Assembly: GCF_000758325.1 (NCBI RefSeq)
Contig: NZ_CP009459.1
Span: forward strand, 2,666,001 to 2,730,000
Length of the DNA: 64,000 nt
Origin: Cedecea neteri
GTDB taxonomy: Bacteria > Pseudomonadota > Gammaproteobacteria > Enterobacterales > Enterobacteriaceae
Direction: 5' to 3'
The number at the start of each line of letters is the position of its first letter. The first letter of the stretch is position 1. The notes beneath the pieces are model-generated. The model saw nothing but the letters and a program-made list of their open reading frames with translations. It ran no database searches and was not told the DNA's origin. A program made the position numbers and the translations under genes. Of this stretch, positions 50,209 through 60,546 are shown in pieces.

Positions 50209-50394
50209 TCACCAGCCGCAAACTTCGTGCTCGTCTTCCGTGTCATAGGCGCGGACAGTATTGACCAGCTCTTTGACCACTTCGGCGGCGACGTCCGGGA
50301 TCAGGAGCGTCATTGGTGTTTCGGTTTCATAGTCAACCGACACGCCGTTGCTGTTATTTGTCACGCTGACGGTATAGGTTGCTTTGCTCATCAT
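50209..50394 (-). CDS. yoaG: DUF1869 small protein YoaG
   Basis: 61 aa. KATYTVSVTNNSNGVSVDYE and the C-terminal YDTEDEHEVCGW match E. coli YoaG (60 aa, DUF1869). Its function is unknown. In E. coli it follows yeaR in a nitrate- and nitric-oxide-responsive operon at a different chromosomal place. Here its ATG overlaps the stop of a YeaR paralogue (ATGA), so the operon association is kept. Confidence 0.9.
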   Translation of the reverse strand: MMSKATYTVSVTNNSNGVSVDYETETPMTLLIPDVAAEVVKELVNTVRAYDTEDEHEVCGW

Positions 50395-50747
50395 GAATGC
50401 CTCTGGCTGTTGACCACTTTACCCAGGCCGTTGCCTTCCAGCTTCGCTTCAGGCGAGGCGAAGAAGTCGATATTGAAATACGTATCGTCGGTCAGAAGTT
50501 CAATGCGGTGCCACTTCTGCGGCGGAGAAATAGCAAAGGCTCCGGCCTCAATAACGATTTCCACATCCGGTGTTGTGGAATCGGCGTCGGGAAAACCAAA
50601 ATATTTCACCGCGCCCTGCATCACGGAGAGGCGACCAAAAACGCCTGCTTTGGTGTTGTGGTGAGTAAATAAAGCGGCAGGCGCAGTCTCTTTAGTCCAG
50701 AACGGCGTGGCGCGGGTATGTAGATAGTTTTTTGGAATAGTCAGCAT
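50391..50747 (-). CDS. YeaR-family (DUF1971) protein, second paralogue
   Basis: 118 aa. MLTIPKNYLHTRATPFWTKE, GRLSVMQGAVKYFGFPDADS and PQKWHRIELLTDDTYFNIDF are DUF1971 (YeaR/TehB C-terminal type), a cupin-like fold. It is diverged from E. coli YeaR and lacks the HLDKGTRPGVYPRLS stretch kept in the upstream copy. I chose 50747 from homology; an upstream start at 50822 would read into the neighbour. Function is unknown, though yeaR is nitrosative-stress-inducible in E. coli. Middle gene of a three-gene operon. Confidence 0.88.
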   Translation of the reverse strand: MLTIPKNYLHTRATPFWTKETAPAALFTHHNTKAGVFGRLSVMQGAVKYFGFPDADSTTPDVEIVIEAGAFAISPPQKWHRIELLTDDTYFNIDFFASPEAKLEGNGLGKVVNSQRHS

Positions 50748-50766
50748 AATAAGATTCCTTCTGTCA

Positions 50767-51093
50767 TTACATGGAGCGGAGCACTTCCGGGGCGATAAAA
50801 AAATCGATGTTGAAGACTGCATCCTCGGTGATTAGCTCGAGGTGATGCCATTTTTCTGGCGGAAACACGCCAAAGTGGCCTGCGGCAACGATCAGTTCTG
50901 TTTCTGGCTCGGGCGTGGTGGCATCGGCATAGCCCAGGTAGCGAACCTTGCCTTGCATGACGCTCAGGCGGGGGTAGACGCCAGGGCGCGTGCCTTTATC
51001 AAGATGCCGTTGAAACAGGCCTGCGGGAGCAGAATCTTTATCCCAGAAGGGAGAAGAGCGGGTGTGAATGCAGTTCTGCGGTACAGGGAGCAT
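50767..51093 (-). CDS. yeaR: YeaR-family (DUF1971) protein, first paralogue
   Basis: 108 aa (E. coli YeaR 119). MLPVPQNCIHTRSSPFWDKD, RHLDKGTRPGVYPRLSVMQG, and FPPEKWHHLELITEDAVFNI follow E. coli YeaR closely. It ends about ten residues earlier (APEVLRSM). The fold is cupin-like and the molecular function is not known. In E. coli, yeaR-yoaG is controlled by NarL/NarP and NsrR. A near-perfect NsrR operator lies upstream (51159-51181). GAGAAACG precedes the ATG. Confidence 0.88.
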   Translation of the reverse strand: MLPVPQNCIHTRSSPFWDKDSAPAGLFQRHLDKGTRPGVYPRLSVMQGKVRYLGYADATTPEPETELIVAAGHFGVFPPEKWHHLELITEDAVFNIDFFIAPEVLRSM

Positions 51094-51158
51094 GGTTCGT
51101 TTCTCCTCAACAAGTTCTGCAGGCATTACATCATACAATTAGTCACGGCGTTTATCAT

Positions 51159-51181
51159 AAAGTGCATTTTAAATGCATCTT
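51159..51181. promoter_or_regulatory. NsrR operator upstream of the yeaR-type operon
   Basis: AAAGTGCATTT-T-AAATGCATCTT matches the NsrR motif AAGATGCATTT-N-AAATGCATCTT at 20 of 22 positions, with a perfect right half. NsrR is the nitric-oxide-sensing [Fe-S] repressor that controls yeaR in E. coli. It sits 66 bp upstream of the first yeaR start. Confidence 0.88.
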
Positions 51182-51225
51182 ATGATGCTGGCGATTTTCT
51201 CGCTTATCAGTCAGATTGGGGAAAT

Positions 51226-51254
51226 AAAAAAGCCGGTCAGGTGACCGGCTTTTT
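51226..51254. terminator. Bidirectional terminator downstream of rne
   Basis: AAAAAGCCGGTCA - GG - TGACCGGCTTTTT is a palindromic stem-loop with A and T tracts on opposite sides, 16 bases beyond the rne stop codon. Confidence 0.92.
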
Positions 51255-51269
51255 ACTTAGCGCTGGAGA

Positions 51270-54200
51270 TTACTCTACGCTTTGTGGGCGAGTGGCTGGC
51301 GCGGTGGCCTGATGGCTGGCGCTGTGACCGCCGGCAGAGCCTTTCCCGCTGAAGCCAAAGTCCGGGCGAACCCAGTCGCTTTGGCGTGGTGCTTCAGGCG
51401 TATATTCCGGGGCCGGGGCACGAGTCATTGGCGCTGTAGCGTGCTTAGCGGCTACAGAAGATTCGGTGTTAACCTCTGGCGTCACAGATGTGGCTTCTAC
51501 CACAGGCGCTGCTTCCACAACAGGTTTTATCTCTTCAACCACTGCAACCTGCGCTTCTTCGATCGCGGGAGCTTCCGCAGCCACCGGCGCTGGTTCGCTG
51601 GCTTCTGCAACCACTTGAACAGTTTCTTCCTCTGCAGGCGTACTCTGTTCCACGATCTCTGCGGCAGGCGCTTCTTCCACTACGGCAACTGGCTGCGGCT
51701 CTTCAGCCACCGGTGCTTCAATCACTTCTGGATGGGCTGTTTCCACCACGGCAGGTTCAATTACGGTTTCCACCGCTTTCACCGGCTCAATAACCTGAGT
51801 TTCTTCAACAGGGGCAACGGCTTCTACTGCTGCCGCCTCAGCCACGTTGACGTGCTGAACGTCTTCGTGAGTCTGGAAGGCCTCTTCCTGAGCAACTTGA
51901 TCCTGTGGACGAGCAACAGGGTAGGTGATGAACACTTTCCCGGATGCCAGCTCTGGAGAGGCACATGCCGCTGCCAGTGGCATTGGGGATACCGCCGGGT
52001 AACGCTCATCACGATAGCGACGGCGACGCTGGCCGCTGACGCGCAGGTGACGAGGGGAGCGACGTGAACGACGCGGCATACCGGCATTTTCACGGTTTTC
52101 ACCGTTATCATCCTGCTGTTCAGCATTCACCGGGGCTTCTACAACCGCCGGCAGCGCAATCGGTGCCTGTTCGACGCTGGCCTGCTCAGCCTGAGTTTCC
52201 TCTACTGCAGGAGCATCCGCAGATTCGATGCGAACTTTCTGGTTCAACTGGCGCGGTTTACGGCGTTGCATAACCTGAGTGCGTTCTTCCTGCTCGGCAT
52301 CCTGCTCAACAACGTTGTCCTGCTGCAGCGCTTTGACTTCCTGCTGCGCCTGACGTTTTTCATCAGAGCGACGGCGGTTACGCTCGCGACGTGGCTGTTG
52401 CTCGTCACGGGACTTCTGCTGTTTGTCAGCATCGTCAACGGCTGCAACAACGTTCTGGCGTGATTCACGGACTTCCGCATTTTGCTGCTGGCCGTTACGA
52501 CGGCTACGACGATTGTCGTCGCGACCTTCACGCGGTTCGCGAGCTTCGTTGTTACGGTCATCGCGGTTATTGCGATTGTCACGGTTATCGCGATCGCGGT
52601 TGTTACGATCCCCACGGTCATTGCGATCGCCACGATCGCGGCGGTTGTTCTGACGGCGGTTATTGTTACGACGATCCTGACGCTGATTATCAGAGCCGGT
52701 CGCTTTCTCTTCCTTCACTTCTTTCACTTCAGCGGCAGCGCTGTCGCCGGCGAAGAGTTTTTTCAGTGCAGAGAAGAAGCGGCTCACCAGACCCGGCTGT
52801 GCAGCGGCATCAGCGGTTGGCTTAACGGCTGGTTTAGCTGCGGCAATAGCAGGTTTCTCCGCCGTGGTTTCCTGTGGCGCAGGTGGCACTTCTGGCATTA
52901 CGAAGGTGGCCAGAGCAGGCTGCTCAGGACGCTTACGCTCGGTGTACTCTTCGTCGGACGGCATCGCCATCTCTTCTTCATGCAGCTTAGGCAGCATGTA
53001 GCTAAGAGTCTGCGTTTCTTCGCCTTTACGCACGCGCAGTACGGAGTAGTGCGGGGTTTCCATCTGATCGTTTGGCACGATGATCGCGCGTACGCCGCCC
53101 TGACGTTTCTCAATGGCGCTTACCGCATCACGTTTTTCGTTCAGCAGGTAAGAGGCAATCGGTACAGGAACAATGGCGTGAACTTCTTTAGTGTTCTCTT
53201 TCAGCGCTTCTTCTTCAATCAGACGCAGAATGGAGAGCGACAGGGATTCGTTATCACGAATGGTGCCGGTACCGCTACAGCGAGGGCAGACGTGGTGGCT
53301 TGACTCGCCAAGAGAAGGGCTCAGACGCTGACGCGACATTTCCAGCAGGCCGAAACGTGAGATATGGCTGATCTGGATGCGGGCTCTGTCCTGGCGAACG
53401 GCTTCACGCAGGCGGTTTTCAACCGCGCGCTGGTGGCGAACCGGCGTCATGTCGATGAAGTCGATAACGATCAGGCCGCCAAGGTCACGCAGGCGCAGCT
53501 GACGGGCAATTTCATCGGCCGCTTCAAGGTTAGTGTTGAAAGCGGTTTCTTCGATATCACCGCCGCGGGTTGCACGCGCGGAGTTGATGTCGATGGCGGT
53601 CAGGGCTTCGGTGGTATCAATAACGATAGAACCGCCGGACGGCAGACGGACTTCACGCTGGAAGGCGGACTCAATCTGCGACTCAATCTGGTAGTGGCTG
53701 AACAGCGGAATTTCACCGGTGTAGAGCTTAATTTTGCTGCTGAAATCCGGGCGACCCAGGGCAGCGATGTGCTGGCGGGCCAGCTCAAGCACTTTCGGGT
53801 TGTCGATCAGGATTTCGCCAATGTCCTGGCGCAGGTAGTCGCGGAAGGCGCGAACGATAACGTTGCTCTCCTGGTGAATCAGGAAAGGAGCAGGGCGGTT
53901 TTCAGCGGCTTTCTGAATGGCTTCCCAGTGCTTGAGGCGGAAGCTCAGATCCCACTGCAGCGCTTCGGCTGACTTACCTACGCCCGCGGTACGTACGATA
54001 AGACCCATACCGTCCGGCAGTTCCAGGGAAGAAAGCGCTTCTTTTAATTCGGTACGGTCATCACCTTCGATACGACGAGAAATGCCGCCGGCGCGAGGGT
54101 TGTTAGGCATCAGAACCAGATAGCTGCCTGCAAGGCTGATAAAGGTGGTTAAGGCTGCACCTTTGTTGCCGCGCTCTTCTTTATCAATCTGGACGATCAC

Positions 54201-54497
54201 TTCCTGGCCTTCACGAAGAACGTCTTTAATGTTCGGGCGACCGTGGGAAGAGTAGTTCGAAGGGAAGTATTCGCGAGCGATCTCTTTCAGAGGGAGGAAA
54301 CCGTGTCTTTCTGCGCCATAATCAACAAACGCCGCTTCCAGACTGGGTTCAATACGGGTGATTTTGCCTTTATAGATGTTTGCTTTTTTCTGTTCGTGCC
54401 CTGGGCTTTCAATATCCAGATCGTACAGACGTTGCCCATCTACAAGGGCGACACGCAACTCTTCTTGCTGAGTTGCGTTAATTAACATTCTTTTCAT
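51270..54497 (-). CDS. rne: Ribonuclease E
   Basis: 1075 aa (E. coli 1061). The essential endonuclease of mRNA decay and rRNA/tRNA processing, and scaffold of the degradosome. The N-terminal half has an S1 domain ([20 protein letters not shown]), catalytic Asp residues in [15 protein letters not shown] (Asp303) and VIDFIDM (Asp346), and a Zn-link CPRCSGTGT (Cys404, Cys407). The C-terminal half has an amphipathic membrane helix ([13 protein letters not shown]), an Arg/Asn/Asp-rich RNA-binding region of repeated DRNNRD-like units, the [13 protein letters not shown] segment (helicase/enolase region), and a C-terminal PNPase-binding end ([16 protein letters not shown]). Confidence 0.97.
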   Translation of the reverse strand: MKRMLINATQQEELRVALVDGQRLYDLDIESPGHEQKKANIYKGKITRIEPSLEAAFVDYGAERHGFLPLKEIAREYFPSNYSSHGRPNIKDVLREGQEVIVQIDKEERGNKGAALTTFISLAGSYLVLMPNNPRAGGISRRIEGDDRTELKEALSSLELPDGMGLIVRTAGVGKSAEALQWDLSFRLKHWEAIQKAAENRPAPFLIHQESNVIVRAFRDYLRQDIGEILIDNPKVLELARQHIAALGRPDFSSKIKLYTGEIPLFSHYQIESQIESAFQREVRLPSGGSIVIDTTEALTAIDINSARATRGGDIEETAFNTNLEAADEIARQLRLRDLGGLIVIDFIDMTPVRHQRAVENRLREAVRQDRARIQISHISRFGLLEMSRQRLSPSLGESSHHVCPRCSGTGTIRDNESLSLSILRLIEEEALKENTKEVHAIVPVPIASYLLNEKRDAVSAIEKRQGGVRAIIVPNDQMETPHYSVLRVRKGEETQTLSYMLPKLHEEEMAMPSDEEYTERKRPEQPALATFVMPEVPPAPQETTAEKPAIAAAKPAVKPTADAAAQPGLVSRFFSALKKLFAGDSAAAEVKEVKEEKATGSDNQRQDRRNNNRRQNNRRDRGDRNDRGDRNNRDRDNRDNRNNRDDRNNEAREPREGRDDNRRSRRNGQQQNAEVRESRQNVVAAVDDADKQQKSRDEQQPRRERNRRRSDEKRQAQQEVKALQQDNVVEQDAEQEERTQVMQRRKPRQLNQKVRIESADAPAVEETQAEQASVEQAPIALPAVVEAPVNAEQQDDNGENRENAGMPRRSRRSPRHLRVSGQRRRRYRDERYPAVSPMPLAAACASPELASGKVFITYPVARPQDQVAQEEAFQTHEDVQHVNVAEAAAVEAVAPVEETQVIEPVKAVETVIEPAVVETAHPEVIEAPVAEEPQPVAVVEEAPAAEIVEQSTPAEEETVQVVAEASEPAPVAAEAPAIEEAQVAVVEEIKPVVEAAPVVEATSVTPEVNTESSVAAKHATAPMTRAPAPEYTPEAPRQSDWVRPDFGFSGKGSAGGHSASHQATAPATRPQSVE

Positions 54498-54857
54498 CGT
54501 AACTTACTCATTATTCTTACATTGGCGACAGAGCTGCGGGCATGGTGACGCTAACCGGGAGTGAACCGATGGCCTCGTGACTAAACGCGTGTCGCCAACC
54601 TCACGGTTGTCGTTTGCTGAGAGGCGCAAAGTGTCGGTTGCCTGTATTTCATACGGAAATACAGCGCAATTATCGTGGGAATAACCTTAGAATATTTCTT
54701 AAGAGTTGATTCCATATTACCGGTCAGGCTGCAACCCGCAGCCCGCTAACTGCCTGAAAGTACAATACGTCTTACGCCATTGCTGCGTGGATGGACGTTC
54801 AGGCAAAATGGGTATTCCGCAAACTTTCTTGTTTTAACAAGATTCAACACGGAAAAC
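54498..54857 (-). promoter_or_regulatory. rne 5' leader (autoregulatory UTR)
   Basis: About 360 nt separate the predicted transcription start (near 54857) from the rne start codon. The E. coli rne leader is 361 nt and folds into hairpins that let RNase E cleave and limit its own mRNA. The leader begins GTTTTCCGTGTTGAATCTTG on the minus strand and contains several stems (for example CTTGTT-AAAACAAG). Length agreement and location support the call; the hairpins were not folded. Confidence 0.75.
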
Positions 54858-54863
54858 CGCAAC

Positions 54864-54893
54864 ATTATTCCACTGCTAACCTTGTTATAGCAA
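54864..54893 (-). promoter_or_regulatory. Predicted rne promoter
   Basis: On the minus strand TTGCTA (-35, 54893-54888) is followed after 18 bp by AATAAT (-10, 54869-54864). Initiation about seven bases downstream would give the 360-nt leader expected for rne. Confidence 0.5.
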
Positions 54894-55066
54894 GATGACT
54901 TTTGCTATTAGCGTCCTGTTTCTTACAGTTTTTTAACCGCGATTTTAACCTCGCCACAAAGGGCATCAGAAAAGGCGGCCTCGACGGTTTAAAACAGAAC
55001 AGATTGTCAGTTAAGCACATAAAAATGAGTGGCGCTATGCGCCAGGGCTATTTAGAATCGCCGACC

Positions 55067-56017
55067 ATGAAAACAGAGACTCCATCAGTAAAAATCGTTG
55101 CAATTTCCGCCGATGAGGCCGGGCAGCGTATCGACAACTTTTTGCTCGCTCGCCTGAAAGGCGTGCCAAAAAGCATGATTTATCGCATCGTGCGTAAAGG
55201 TGAGGTGCGGGTAAATAAAAAACGCATCAAGCCAGAGTACAAACTTGAAGCAGGCGATGAAGTGCGCATTCCGCCGGTGCGCGTGGCCGAGCGTGAGGAA
55301 GAAGCCGTTTCTCCGCATTTGCAGAAAGTCGCTGCGCTGACCGATGTCATTCTTTATGAAGACGACCACATTCTGGTGCTAAACAAGCCTTCCGGTACTG
55401 CGGTACACGGTGGCAGCGGCCTGAGCTTCGGGGTGATTGAGGGTCTGCGCGCCCTGCGGCCGGAAGCTCGCTTCCTTGAGCTTGTGCATCGCCTTGACCG
55501 CGATACGTCCGGCGTTTTGCTGGTCGCTAAAAAACGCTCTGCGCTGCGTTCTCTTCATGAACAACTGCGCGATAAAGGCATGCAGAAGGATTACCTTGCG
55601 CTGGTGCGTGGGCAATGGCAGTCGCACGTAAAAGTCGTGCAGGCGCCGCTGCTGAAAAATATTCTGCAAAGCGGTGAGCGCATCGTAAGAGTAAATAGCG
55701 AAGGCAAGCCTTCTGAGACTCGCTTCAAGGTGGAAGAGCGCTATGAGTTCGCGACGCTGGTTCGCTGCAGTCCGGTTACCGGGCGCACGCACCAAATTCG
55801 TGTCCATACTCTCCACGCGGGTCATCCGATCGCCTTTGACGATCGTTACGGCGACCGCGAGTTTGATAAGCAACTTGCGGGCACCGGGCTGAACCGTCTG
55901 TTCCTGCACGCTGCCGCGCTGAAGTTTACCCACCCGAATACCGGGGAAGTGATCCGCATCGAAGCGCCGTTGGACGATCAGTTAAAGCGCTGCCTGCAGG
56001 TTTTACGCAACGCTTAA
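55067..56017 (+). CDS. rluC: 23S rRNA pseudouridine synthase C (U955/U2504/U2580)
   Basis: 316 aa (E. coli 319). The N-terminal S4 domain is at about residues 18-80 (GQRIDNFLLARLKGVPKSMI, VRVNKKRIKPEYKLEAGDEV). The RluA-type catalytic domain has HRLDRDTSGVLLVAKKRS with the active-site Asp near residue 145. VTGRTHQIRVHTLHAGHPIA is the second family motif. Start at 55067 from homology (MKTETPSVKIVAI); the upstream in-frame start at 54902 has no counterpart. It is divergent from rne. Confidence 0.96.
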   Translation: MKTETPSVKIVAISADEAGQRIDNFLLARLKGVPKSMIYRIVRKGEVRVNKKRIKPEYKLEAGDEVRIPPVRVAEREEEAVSPHLQKVAALTDVILYEDDHILVLNKPSGTAVHGGSGLSFGVIEGLRALRPEARFLELVHRLDRDTSGVLLVAKKRSALRSLHEQLRDKGMQKDYLALVRGQWQSHVKVVQAPLLKNILQSGERIVRVNSEGKPSETRFKVEERYEFATLVRCSPVTGRTHQIRVHTLHAGHPIAFDDRYGDREFDKQLAGTGLNRLFLHAAALKFTHPNTGEVIRIEAPLDDQLKRCLQVLRNA

Positions 56018-56025
56018 TAAAGAAA

Positions 56026-56055
56026 GATGCTCCGCATTGACGGAGCATTTTTTTT
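56026..56055. terminator. Terminator between rluC and yceF
   Basis: ATGCTCCG - CATTGA - CGGAGCAT followed by seven T, nine bases past the rluC stop codon. Confidence 0.92.
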
Positions 56056-56638
56056 ACGCCAGCAGCGGGTTGCAGCCTTCGTTGCGCAGCATTTCACACA
56101 GGCTGATGAGCGGCAGTCCGATTAACGTATTCGGATCTTTTCCCTCCAGCCTTTCAAACAGCGTGATGCCCAATCCTTCGCTTTTAAAACTCCCGGCACA
56201 GTTGAGTGGCTGCTCTTTTTGCACGTAGCGGCGAATTTCATCCTCCGTCAAATGACGAAAATGAACATCAAAAGGCTCACACAGCGTTTGTAGCTGCCCG
56301 TTGGCAGAATTATACAGCGCCAGCCCGGTATAAAAGGTCACGATAGTGCCCCGGGCCAGCAACAGCTGCCGTACGGCATTCTCTTCCGTGTGGGGTTTTC
56401 CCGCTATTTGGTTGTTAAGCACGCAAACCTGATCGGAGCCGATAATAAGGTGAGCGGGAAAGCGTTCTCTTAAGGCTTGTGCTTTGGCCTGAGCAAGGCG
56501 AGTCACTAAATGTCGTGCATCTTCCCCCACGAGCGGCGTCTCATCAACCTCCGGGGCTCCGGTGACGAAAGGCAGACCGAGTTTTTCAAGCAGGCTGCGG
56601 CGAAAAGGGGAGGTGGAAGCCAGAACAATCGGTTTCAT
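56054..56638 (-). CDS. yceF: 7-methyl-GTP pyrophosphatase (Maf-like) YceF
   Basis: 194 aa, as in E. coli. The Maf/HAM1-like fold is clear: [20 protein letters not shown] with the SxSPxRxxLL motif, and [18 protein letters not shown] with the catalytic Asp near residue 69. The E. coli enzyme prefers m7GTP over other nucleotides. It lies opposite to the yceD-fab operon. Confidence 0.95.
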   Translation of the reverse strand: MKPIVLASTSPFRRSLLEKLGLPFVTGAPEVDETPLVGEDARHLVTRLAQAKAQALRERFPAHLIIGSDQVCVLNNQIAGKPHTEENAVRQLLLARGTIVTFYTGLALYNSANGQLQTLCEPFDVHFRHLTEDEIRRYVQKEQPLNCAGSFKSEGLGITLFERLEGKDPNTLIGLPLISLCEMLRNEGCNPLLA

Positions 56639-56699
56639 ATTTTTTTCATTAAAGATAGCGAATTGGATGAAGGCATTTTAAACTGTGCCACCGCAATGT

Positions 56700-56835
56700 G
56701 TGCGAATATACCCGTCATATTTTAAGCCGCAGAGACGTTACCTGCGCTCACTTAGCTGAGCCGGGCGGCTGTCTGCAACTTAAACTATTTAGGGTAGAAA
56801 TGGCAAAAGGCGCTGTTTCCAGGCCTTTTTCTTTG
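56700..56835 (+). ncRNA. sraB: Possible SraB small RNA in the yceF-yceD gap
   Basis: E. coli encodes SraB in this same intergenic space, on the strand of yceD. Here the 232-bp gap holds a GC-rich structured stretch (CCGCAGAGACGTTACCTGCG and TTAGCTGAGCCGGGCGGCTG), followed by a terminator-like AAAGGC-GCCTTTTT hairpin (56806-56830), 40 bases ahead of yceD. The ends are approximate. This is a positional inference, not a covariance match. Confidence 0.4.
56805..56830 (+). terminator. Terminator-like hairpin upstream of yceD
   Basis: AAAGGC - 11-base loop - GCCTTT followed by TT. The stem is short (six pairs), so it may attenuate rather than terminate transcription. Confidence 0.5.
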
Positions 56836-56858
56836 ACTCTATGACGTTACAAAGTTAA

Positions 56859-57392
<534 letters not shown>

Positions 57393-57408
57393 TTGAGGAG
57401 TAAGGTCC

Positions 57409-57579
57409 ATGGCCGTACAACAGAATAAACCAACCCGTTCCAAACGTGGCATGCGTCGTTCCCATGACGCGCTGACCACCACCACCCTGTCCGTGGACAA
57501 AGTTTCTGGCGAAACTCATCTGCGTCACCACATCACTGCCGACGGTTTCTACCGCGGCCGCAAGGTTATCGCTAAGTAA
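57409..57579 (+). CDS. rpmF: 50S ribosomal protein L32
   Basis: 56 aa, too short for most ORF lists. [20 protein letters not shown] is the classic L32 N-terminus, and the end is [16 protein letters not shown]. It is one residue shorter than E. coli L32: the middle reads [10 protein letters not shown] where E. coli has LTAVTSLSVDK. GAGGAGTAAGGTCC is a good ribosome binding site. It lies 16 bases after yceD and 12 before plsX. Confidence 0.97.
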   Translation: MAVQQNKPTRSKRGMRRSHDALTTTTLSVDKVSGETHLRHHITADGFYRGRKVIAK

Positions 57580-57591
57580 TCTGGCGCAACC

Positions 57592-58626
57592 TTGAGACGT
57601 CTAACCCTTGCGTTAGATGCCATGGGTGGGGACTTCGGTCCTTCCGTGACAGTGCCTGCAGCTTTGCAGGCACTGGACTCTAACTCTTCGCTTAATCTTC
57701 TTTTAGTCGGCAATCCCGACGCAATCACGCCATTACTTGCCAAAGCTGATTTCGAGCAACGCTCACGTCTGCAGATTATTCCTGCGGAATCGGTTATTGC
57801 CAGTGATGCCAGACCCTCTCAGGCGATCCGTGCCAGCCGGGGATCGTCAATGCGCGTTGCGCTGGAGTTGGTGAAAGAAGGGCGGGCAGAGGCTTGCGTC
57901 AGTGCCGGGAATACCGGTGCGCTGATGGGGCTTGCGAAGTTACTGCTCAAGCCGATAGACGGGATAGAGCGCCCGGCGCTGATGACGGTATTACCTCATC
58001 AGCAAAAAGGGAAAACGGTGGTGCTTGATCTCGGCGCCAACGTTGACTGCGATAGCACGATGCTGGTGCAGTTTGCCATTATGGGTTCCGTGATGGCGGA
58101 AGAAGTGCTGGGTATTCCTCGCCCGCGCGTTGCGCTGCTGAATATCGGCGAAGAAGAGACTAAGGGGCTGGACAGTATCCGCGATGCCTCTGCATTATTA
58201 AAAACAATGCCTTCAATGAACTATATTGGGTACCTTGAGGCCAACGAATTGCTCACCGGCAAGACGGACGTTCTGGTCTGTGACGGTTTTGTCGGCAACG
58301 TCACACTCAAGACGATGGAAGGTGTTGTCAGGATGTTCCTTTCACTGCTCAAATCGCAGGGGGAAGGAAAAAAAAGGTCGTGGTGGCTGATAATATTGAA
58401 GAAGTGGCTACAAAAACGCCTGATAAGGCGATTCGGTCACCTCAACCCCGACCAGTATAATGGCGCCTGTCTGTTAGGATTGCGCGGCACGGTGATTAAG
58501 AGTCACGGTGCGGCCAATCAGCGAGCGTTTGCTGTCGCGATTGAACAGGCAGTGCAGGCGGTGCGGCGGCAAGTTCCCACCAGAATTGCTGCCCGCCTGG
58601 AATCTGTATTACCCAAGAGTGACTGA
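57592..58626 (+). CDS. plsX: Phosphate acyltransferase PlsX
   Basis: 344 aa from a TTG start. It makes acyl-phosphate from acyl-ACP, feeding PlsY for phospholipid synthesis. [20 protein letters not shown] is the N-terminal signature and [20 protein letters not shown] the next. TTG 57592 is the only start that keeps [12 protein letters not shown], and a rare start is also used for E. coli plsX. The C-terminus stops at [11 protein letters not shown], about 12 residues before the E. coli end (356 aa). It runs into fabH with a six-base gap. Confidence 0.95.
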   Translation: MRRLTLALDAMGGDFGPSVTVPAALQALDSNSSLNLLLVGNPDAITPLLAKADFEQRSRLQIIPAESVIASDARPSQAIRASRGSSMRVALELVKEGRAEACVSAGNTGALMGLAKLLLKPIDGIERPALMTVLPHQQKGKTVVLDLGANVDCDSTMLVQFAIMGSVMAEEVLGIPRPRVALLNIGEEETKGLDSIRDASALLKTMPSMNYIGYLEANELLTGKTDVLVCDGFVGNVTLKTMEGVVRMFLSLLKSQGEGKKRSWWLIILKKWLQKRLIRRFGHLNPDQYNGACLLGLRGTVIKSHGAANQRAFAVAIEQAVQAVRRQVPTRIAARLESVLPKSD

Positions 58627-58632
58627 GCGTAA

Positions 58633-59586
58633 ATGCATACGAAGATTATTGGTACCGGCAGCTTCCTGCCTGAACAAGTGCGTACTAACGCTGACCTGGA
58701 AAAAATGGTTGATACGACTGACGAGTGGATTGTCACCCGCACAGGTATCCGTGAGCGCCGTATTGCTGGCCCGAATGAAACCGTTTCAACCATGGGTTAT
58801 GAAGCTGCGCTTCATGCACTGGACATGGCGGGCATTGATAAAAATGACATCGGCCTGATTGTTGTGGCGACAACCTCTTCCACGCACGCTTTCCCAAGCG
58901 CGGCTTGCCAAATTCAGGCGATGCTGGGAATTAAGGGTTGCCCGGCGTTTGATGTGGCTGCGGCATGCGCAGGCTTTACCTATGCGTTAAGCATTGCCGA
59001 TCAGTACGTGAAGTCTGGCGCAGTGAAAAATGCGCTGGTTATCGGCGCTGATGTACTGGCTCGTACCTGCGATCCTGAAGATCGCAGTACCATCATTATT
59101 TTTGGCGACGGCGCAGGTGCCGTTGTGTTGGGCGCTTCTGAAGAGCCAGGTATCATTTCTACCCATCTGCACGCAGACGGTAGCTATGGCGATCTGCTGA
59201 CGCTGCCGAACGTCGATCGCGTGAATCCTGAAAATTCAGTTCACCTGACGATGGCGGGGAACGAAGTGTTTAAAGTCGCGGTGACTGAGCTGGCTCATAT
59301 CGTCGACGAAACGCTGGCCGCGAACAACCTCGACCGCACCGCGCTCGACTGGCTGGTGCCGCATCAGGCTAACCTGCGTATCATCAGCGCAACCGCGAAA
59401 AAACTCGGTATGCCGATGGACAACGTCGTTGTGACTCTGGATCGTCATGGCAACACCTCTGCTGCATCCGTCCCGGCTGCGCTGGATGAAGCGGTACGCG
59501 ATGGCCGTATTAAACGCGGTCAGCTGGTGCTGCTGGAAGCGTTCGGTGGCGGCTTCACCTGGGGCTCTGCACTGGTTCGTTTTTGA
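58633..59586 (+). CDS. fabH: 3-oxoacyl-ACP synthase III (FabH)
   Basis: 317 aa, as in E. coli. It starts fatty-acid synthesis by condensing acetyl-CoA with malonyl-ACP. Catalytic Cys112 is in [14 protein letters not shown], His244 in [10 protein letters not shown] and Asn274 in [25 protein letters not shown] is the usual C-terminus. Confidence 0.97.
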   Translation: MHTKIIGTGSFLPEQVRTNADLEKMVDTTDEWIVTRTGIRERRIAGPNETVSTMGYEAALHALDMAGIDKNDIGLIVVATTSSTHAFPSAACQIQAMLGIKGCPAFDVAAACAGFTYALSIADQYVKSGAVKNALVIGADVLARTCDPEDRSTIIIFGDGAGAVVLGASEEPGIISTHLHADGSYGDLLTLPNVDRVNPENSVHLTMAGNEVFKVAVTELAHIVDETLAANNLDRTALDWLVPHQANLRIISATAKKLGMPMDNVVVTLDRHGNTSAASVPAALDEAVRDGRIKRGQLVLLEAFGGGFTWGSALVRF

Positions 59587-59603
59587 TTAAAGGAATTTTC
59601 GAC

Positions 59604-60533
59604 ATGACGCAATTTGCTATGGTGTTTCCGGGACAGGGTTCCCAGTCCGTTGGCATGCTGGCCGATCTCGCAGCAAGCTATCCGGTGATTGAAGCCACGT
59701 TCCGCGAAGCCTCTGACGCGTTGGGCTATGACCTGTGGGCATTGACTCAGCAGGGGCCAGCGGAAGAGCTGAACAAAACCTGGCAGACTCAGCCGGCCCT
59801 GTTGACGGCTTCTGTCGCTTTGTGGCGTGTTTGGCAGCAGCAGGGCGGTAAAACACCTGCGCTGTTAGCAGGCCACAGCCTGGGCGAATATTCTGCGCTG
59901 GTTTGTGCTGGCGTAATTGATTTCGCCGATGCTGTCCGCCTGGTTGAGCTGCGCGGCAAGCTGATGCAGGATGCCGTTCCGGAAGGAACTGGCGCGATGT
60001 CTGCCATTATCGGCCTGGACGATGCTTCGATTGCCAAAGCCTGTGAAGAGTCAGCGCAGGGGCAGGTTGTATCTCCGGTGAACTTTAACTCTCCGGGCCA
60101 GGTCGTGATCGCCGGTAACAAAGAAGCCGTTGAGCGTGCCGGTGCTGCGTGTAAAGCCGCGGGCGCAAAACGTGCTCTGCCATTGCCGGTTAGCGTGCCG
60201 TCCCACTGCGCACTGATGAAACCTGCGGCGGATAAGCTAGCGGTAGCGCTGGAAAATATCACCTTTAACGCACCGGCAATTCCGGTTGTAAACAACGTTG
60301 ACGTGAAGTGTGAAACTGCGGCGGAAGCTATCCGCAGCGCGCTGGTACGTCAGCTTTATAGCCCGGTTCAGTGGACCAAATCCGTGGAATTTATGGCGGC
60401 ACAGGGTGTTTCCCAACTGCTGGAAGTGGGTCCGGGTAAAGTATTGACCGGGCTGACCAAACGTATTGTTGACACCATGACGGCAACGGCCATTAATGAG
60501 CCAGCAACGCTGTCAGCGGCGCTTGAACAATAA
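59604..60533 (+). CDS. fabD: Malonyl-CoA:ACP transacylase (FabD)
   Basis: 309 aa, as in E. coli. MTQFAMVFPGQGSQSVGML starts it. The catalytic Ser92 is in GHSLGEYSALVCAG and His201 in VSVPSHCALMKPA. Arg117 is in VELRGKLMQ. It charges ACP with malonate. I chose 59604 (AGGAATTTTCGAC upstream). Confidence 0.97.
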   Translation: MTQFAMVFPGQGSQSVGMLADLAASYPVIEATFREASDALGYDLWALTQQGPAEELNKTWQTQPALLTASVALWRVWQQQGGKTPALLAGHSLGEYSALVCAGVIDFADAVRLVELRGKLMQDAVPEGTGAMSAIIGLDDASIAKACEESAQGQVVSPVNFNSPGQVVIAGNKEAVERAGAACKAAGAKRALPLPVSVPSHCALMKPAADKLAVALENITFNAPAIPVVNNVDVKCETAAEAIRSALVRQLYSPVQWTKSVEFMAAQGVSQLLEVGPGKVLTGLTKRIVDTMTATAINEPATLSAALEQ

Positions 60534-60546
60534 AACGAGGAAAACC

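Noticed and set aside
52500-52680. Possible CRISPR-like or tandem repeat in the rne C-terminal region
   Set aside because: The short repeats are codons for Asp, Arg and Asn within the known RNA-binding region of RNase E, not spaced repeats with unique spacers.
52482-53303. 273-aa ORF opposite rne
   Set aside because: It mirrors the repetitive Arg/Asn/Asp-rich and Glu/Ala-rich parts of RNase E; low-complexity translation, no homology recognised.
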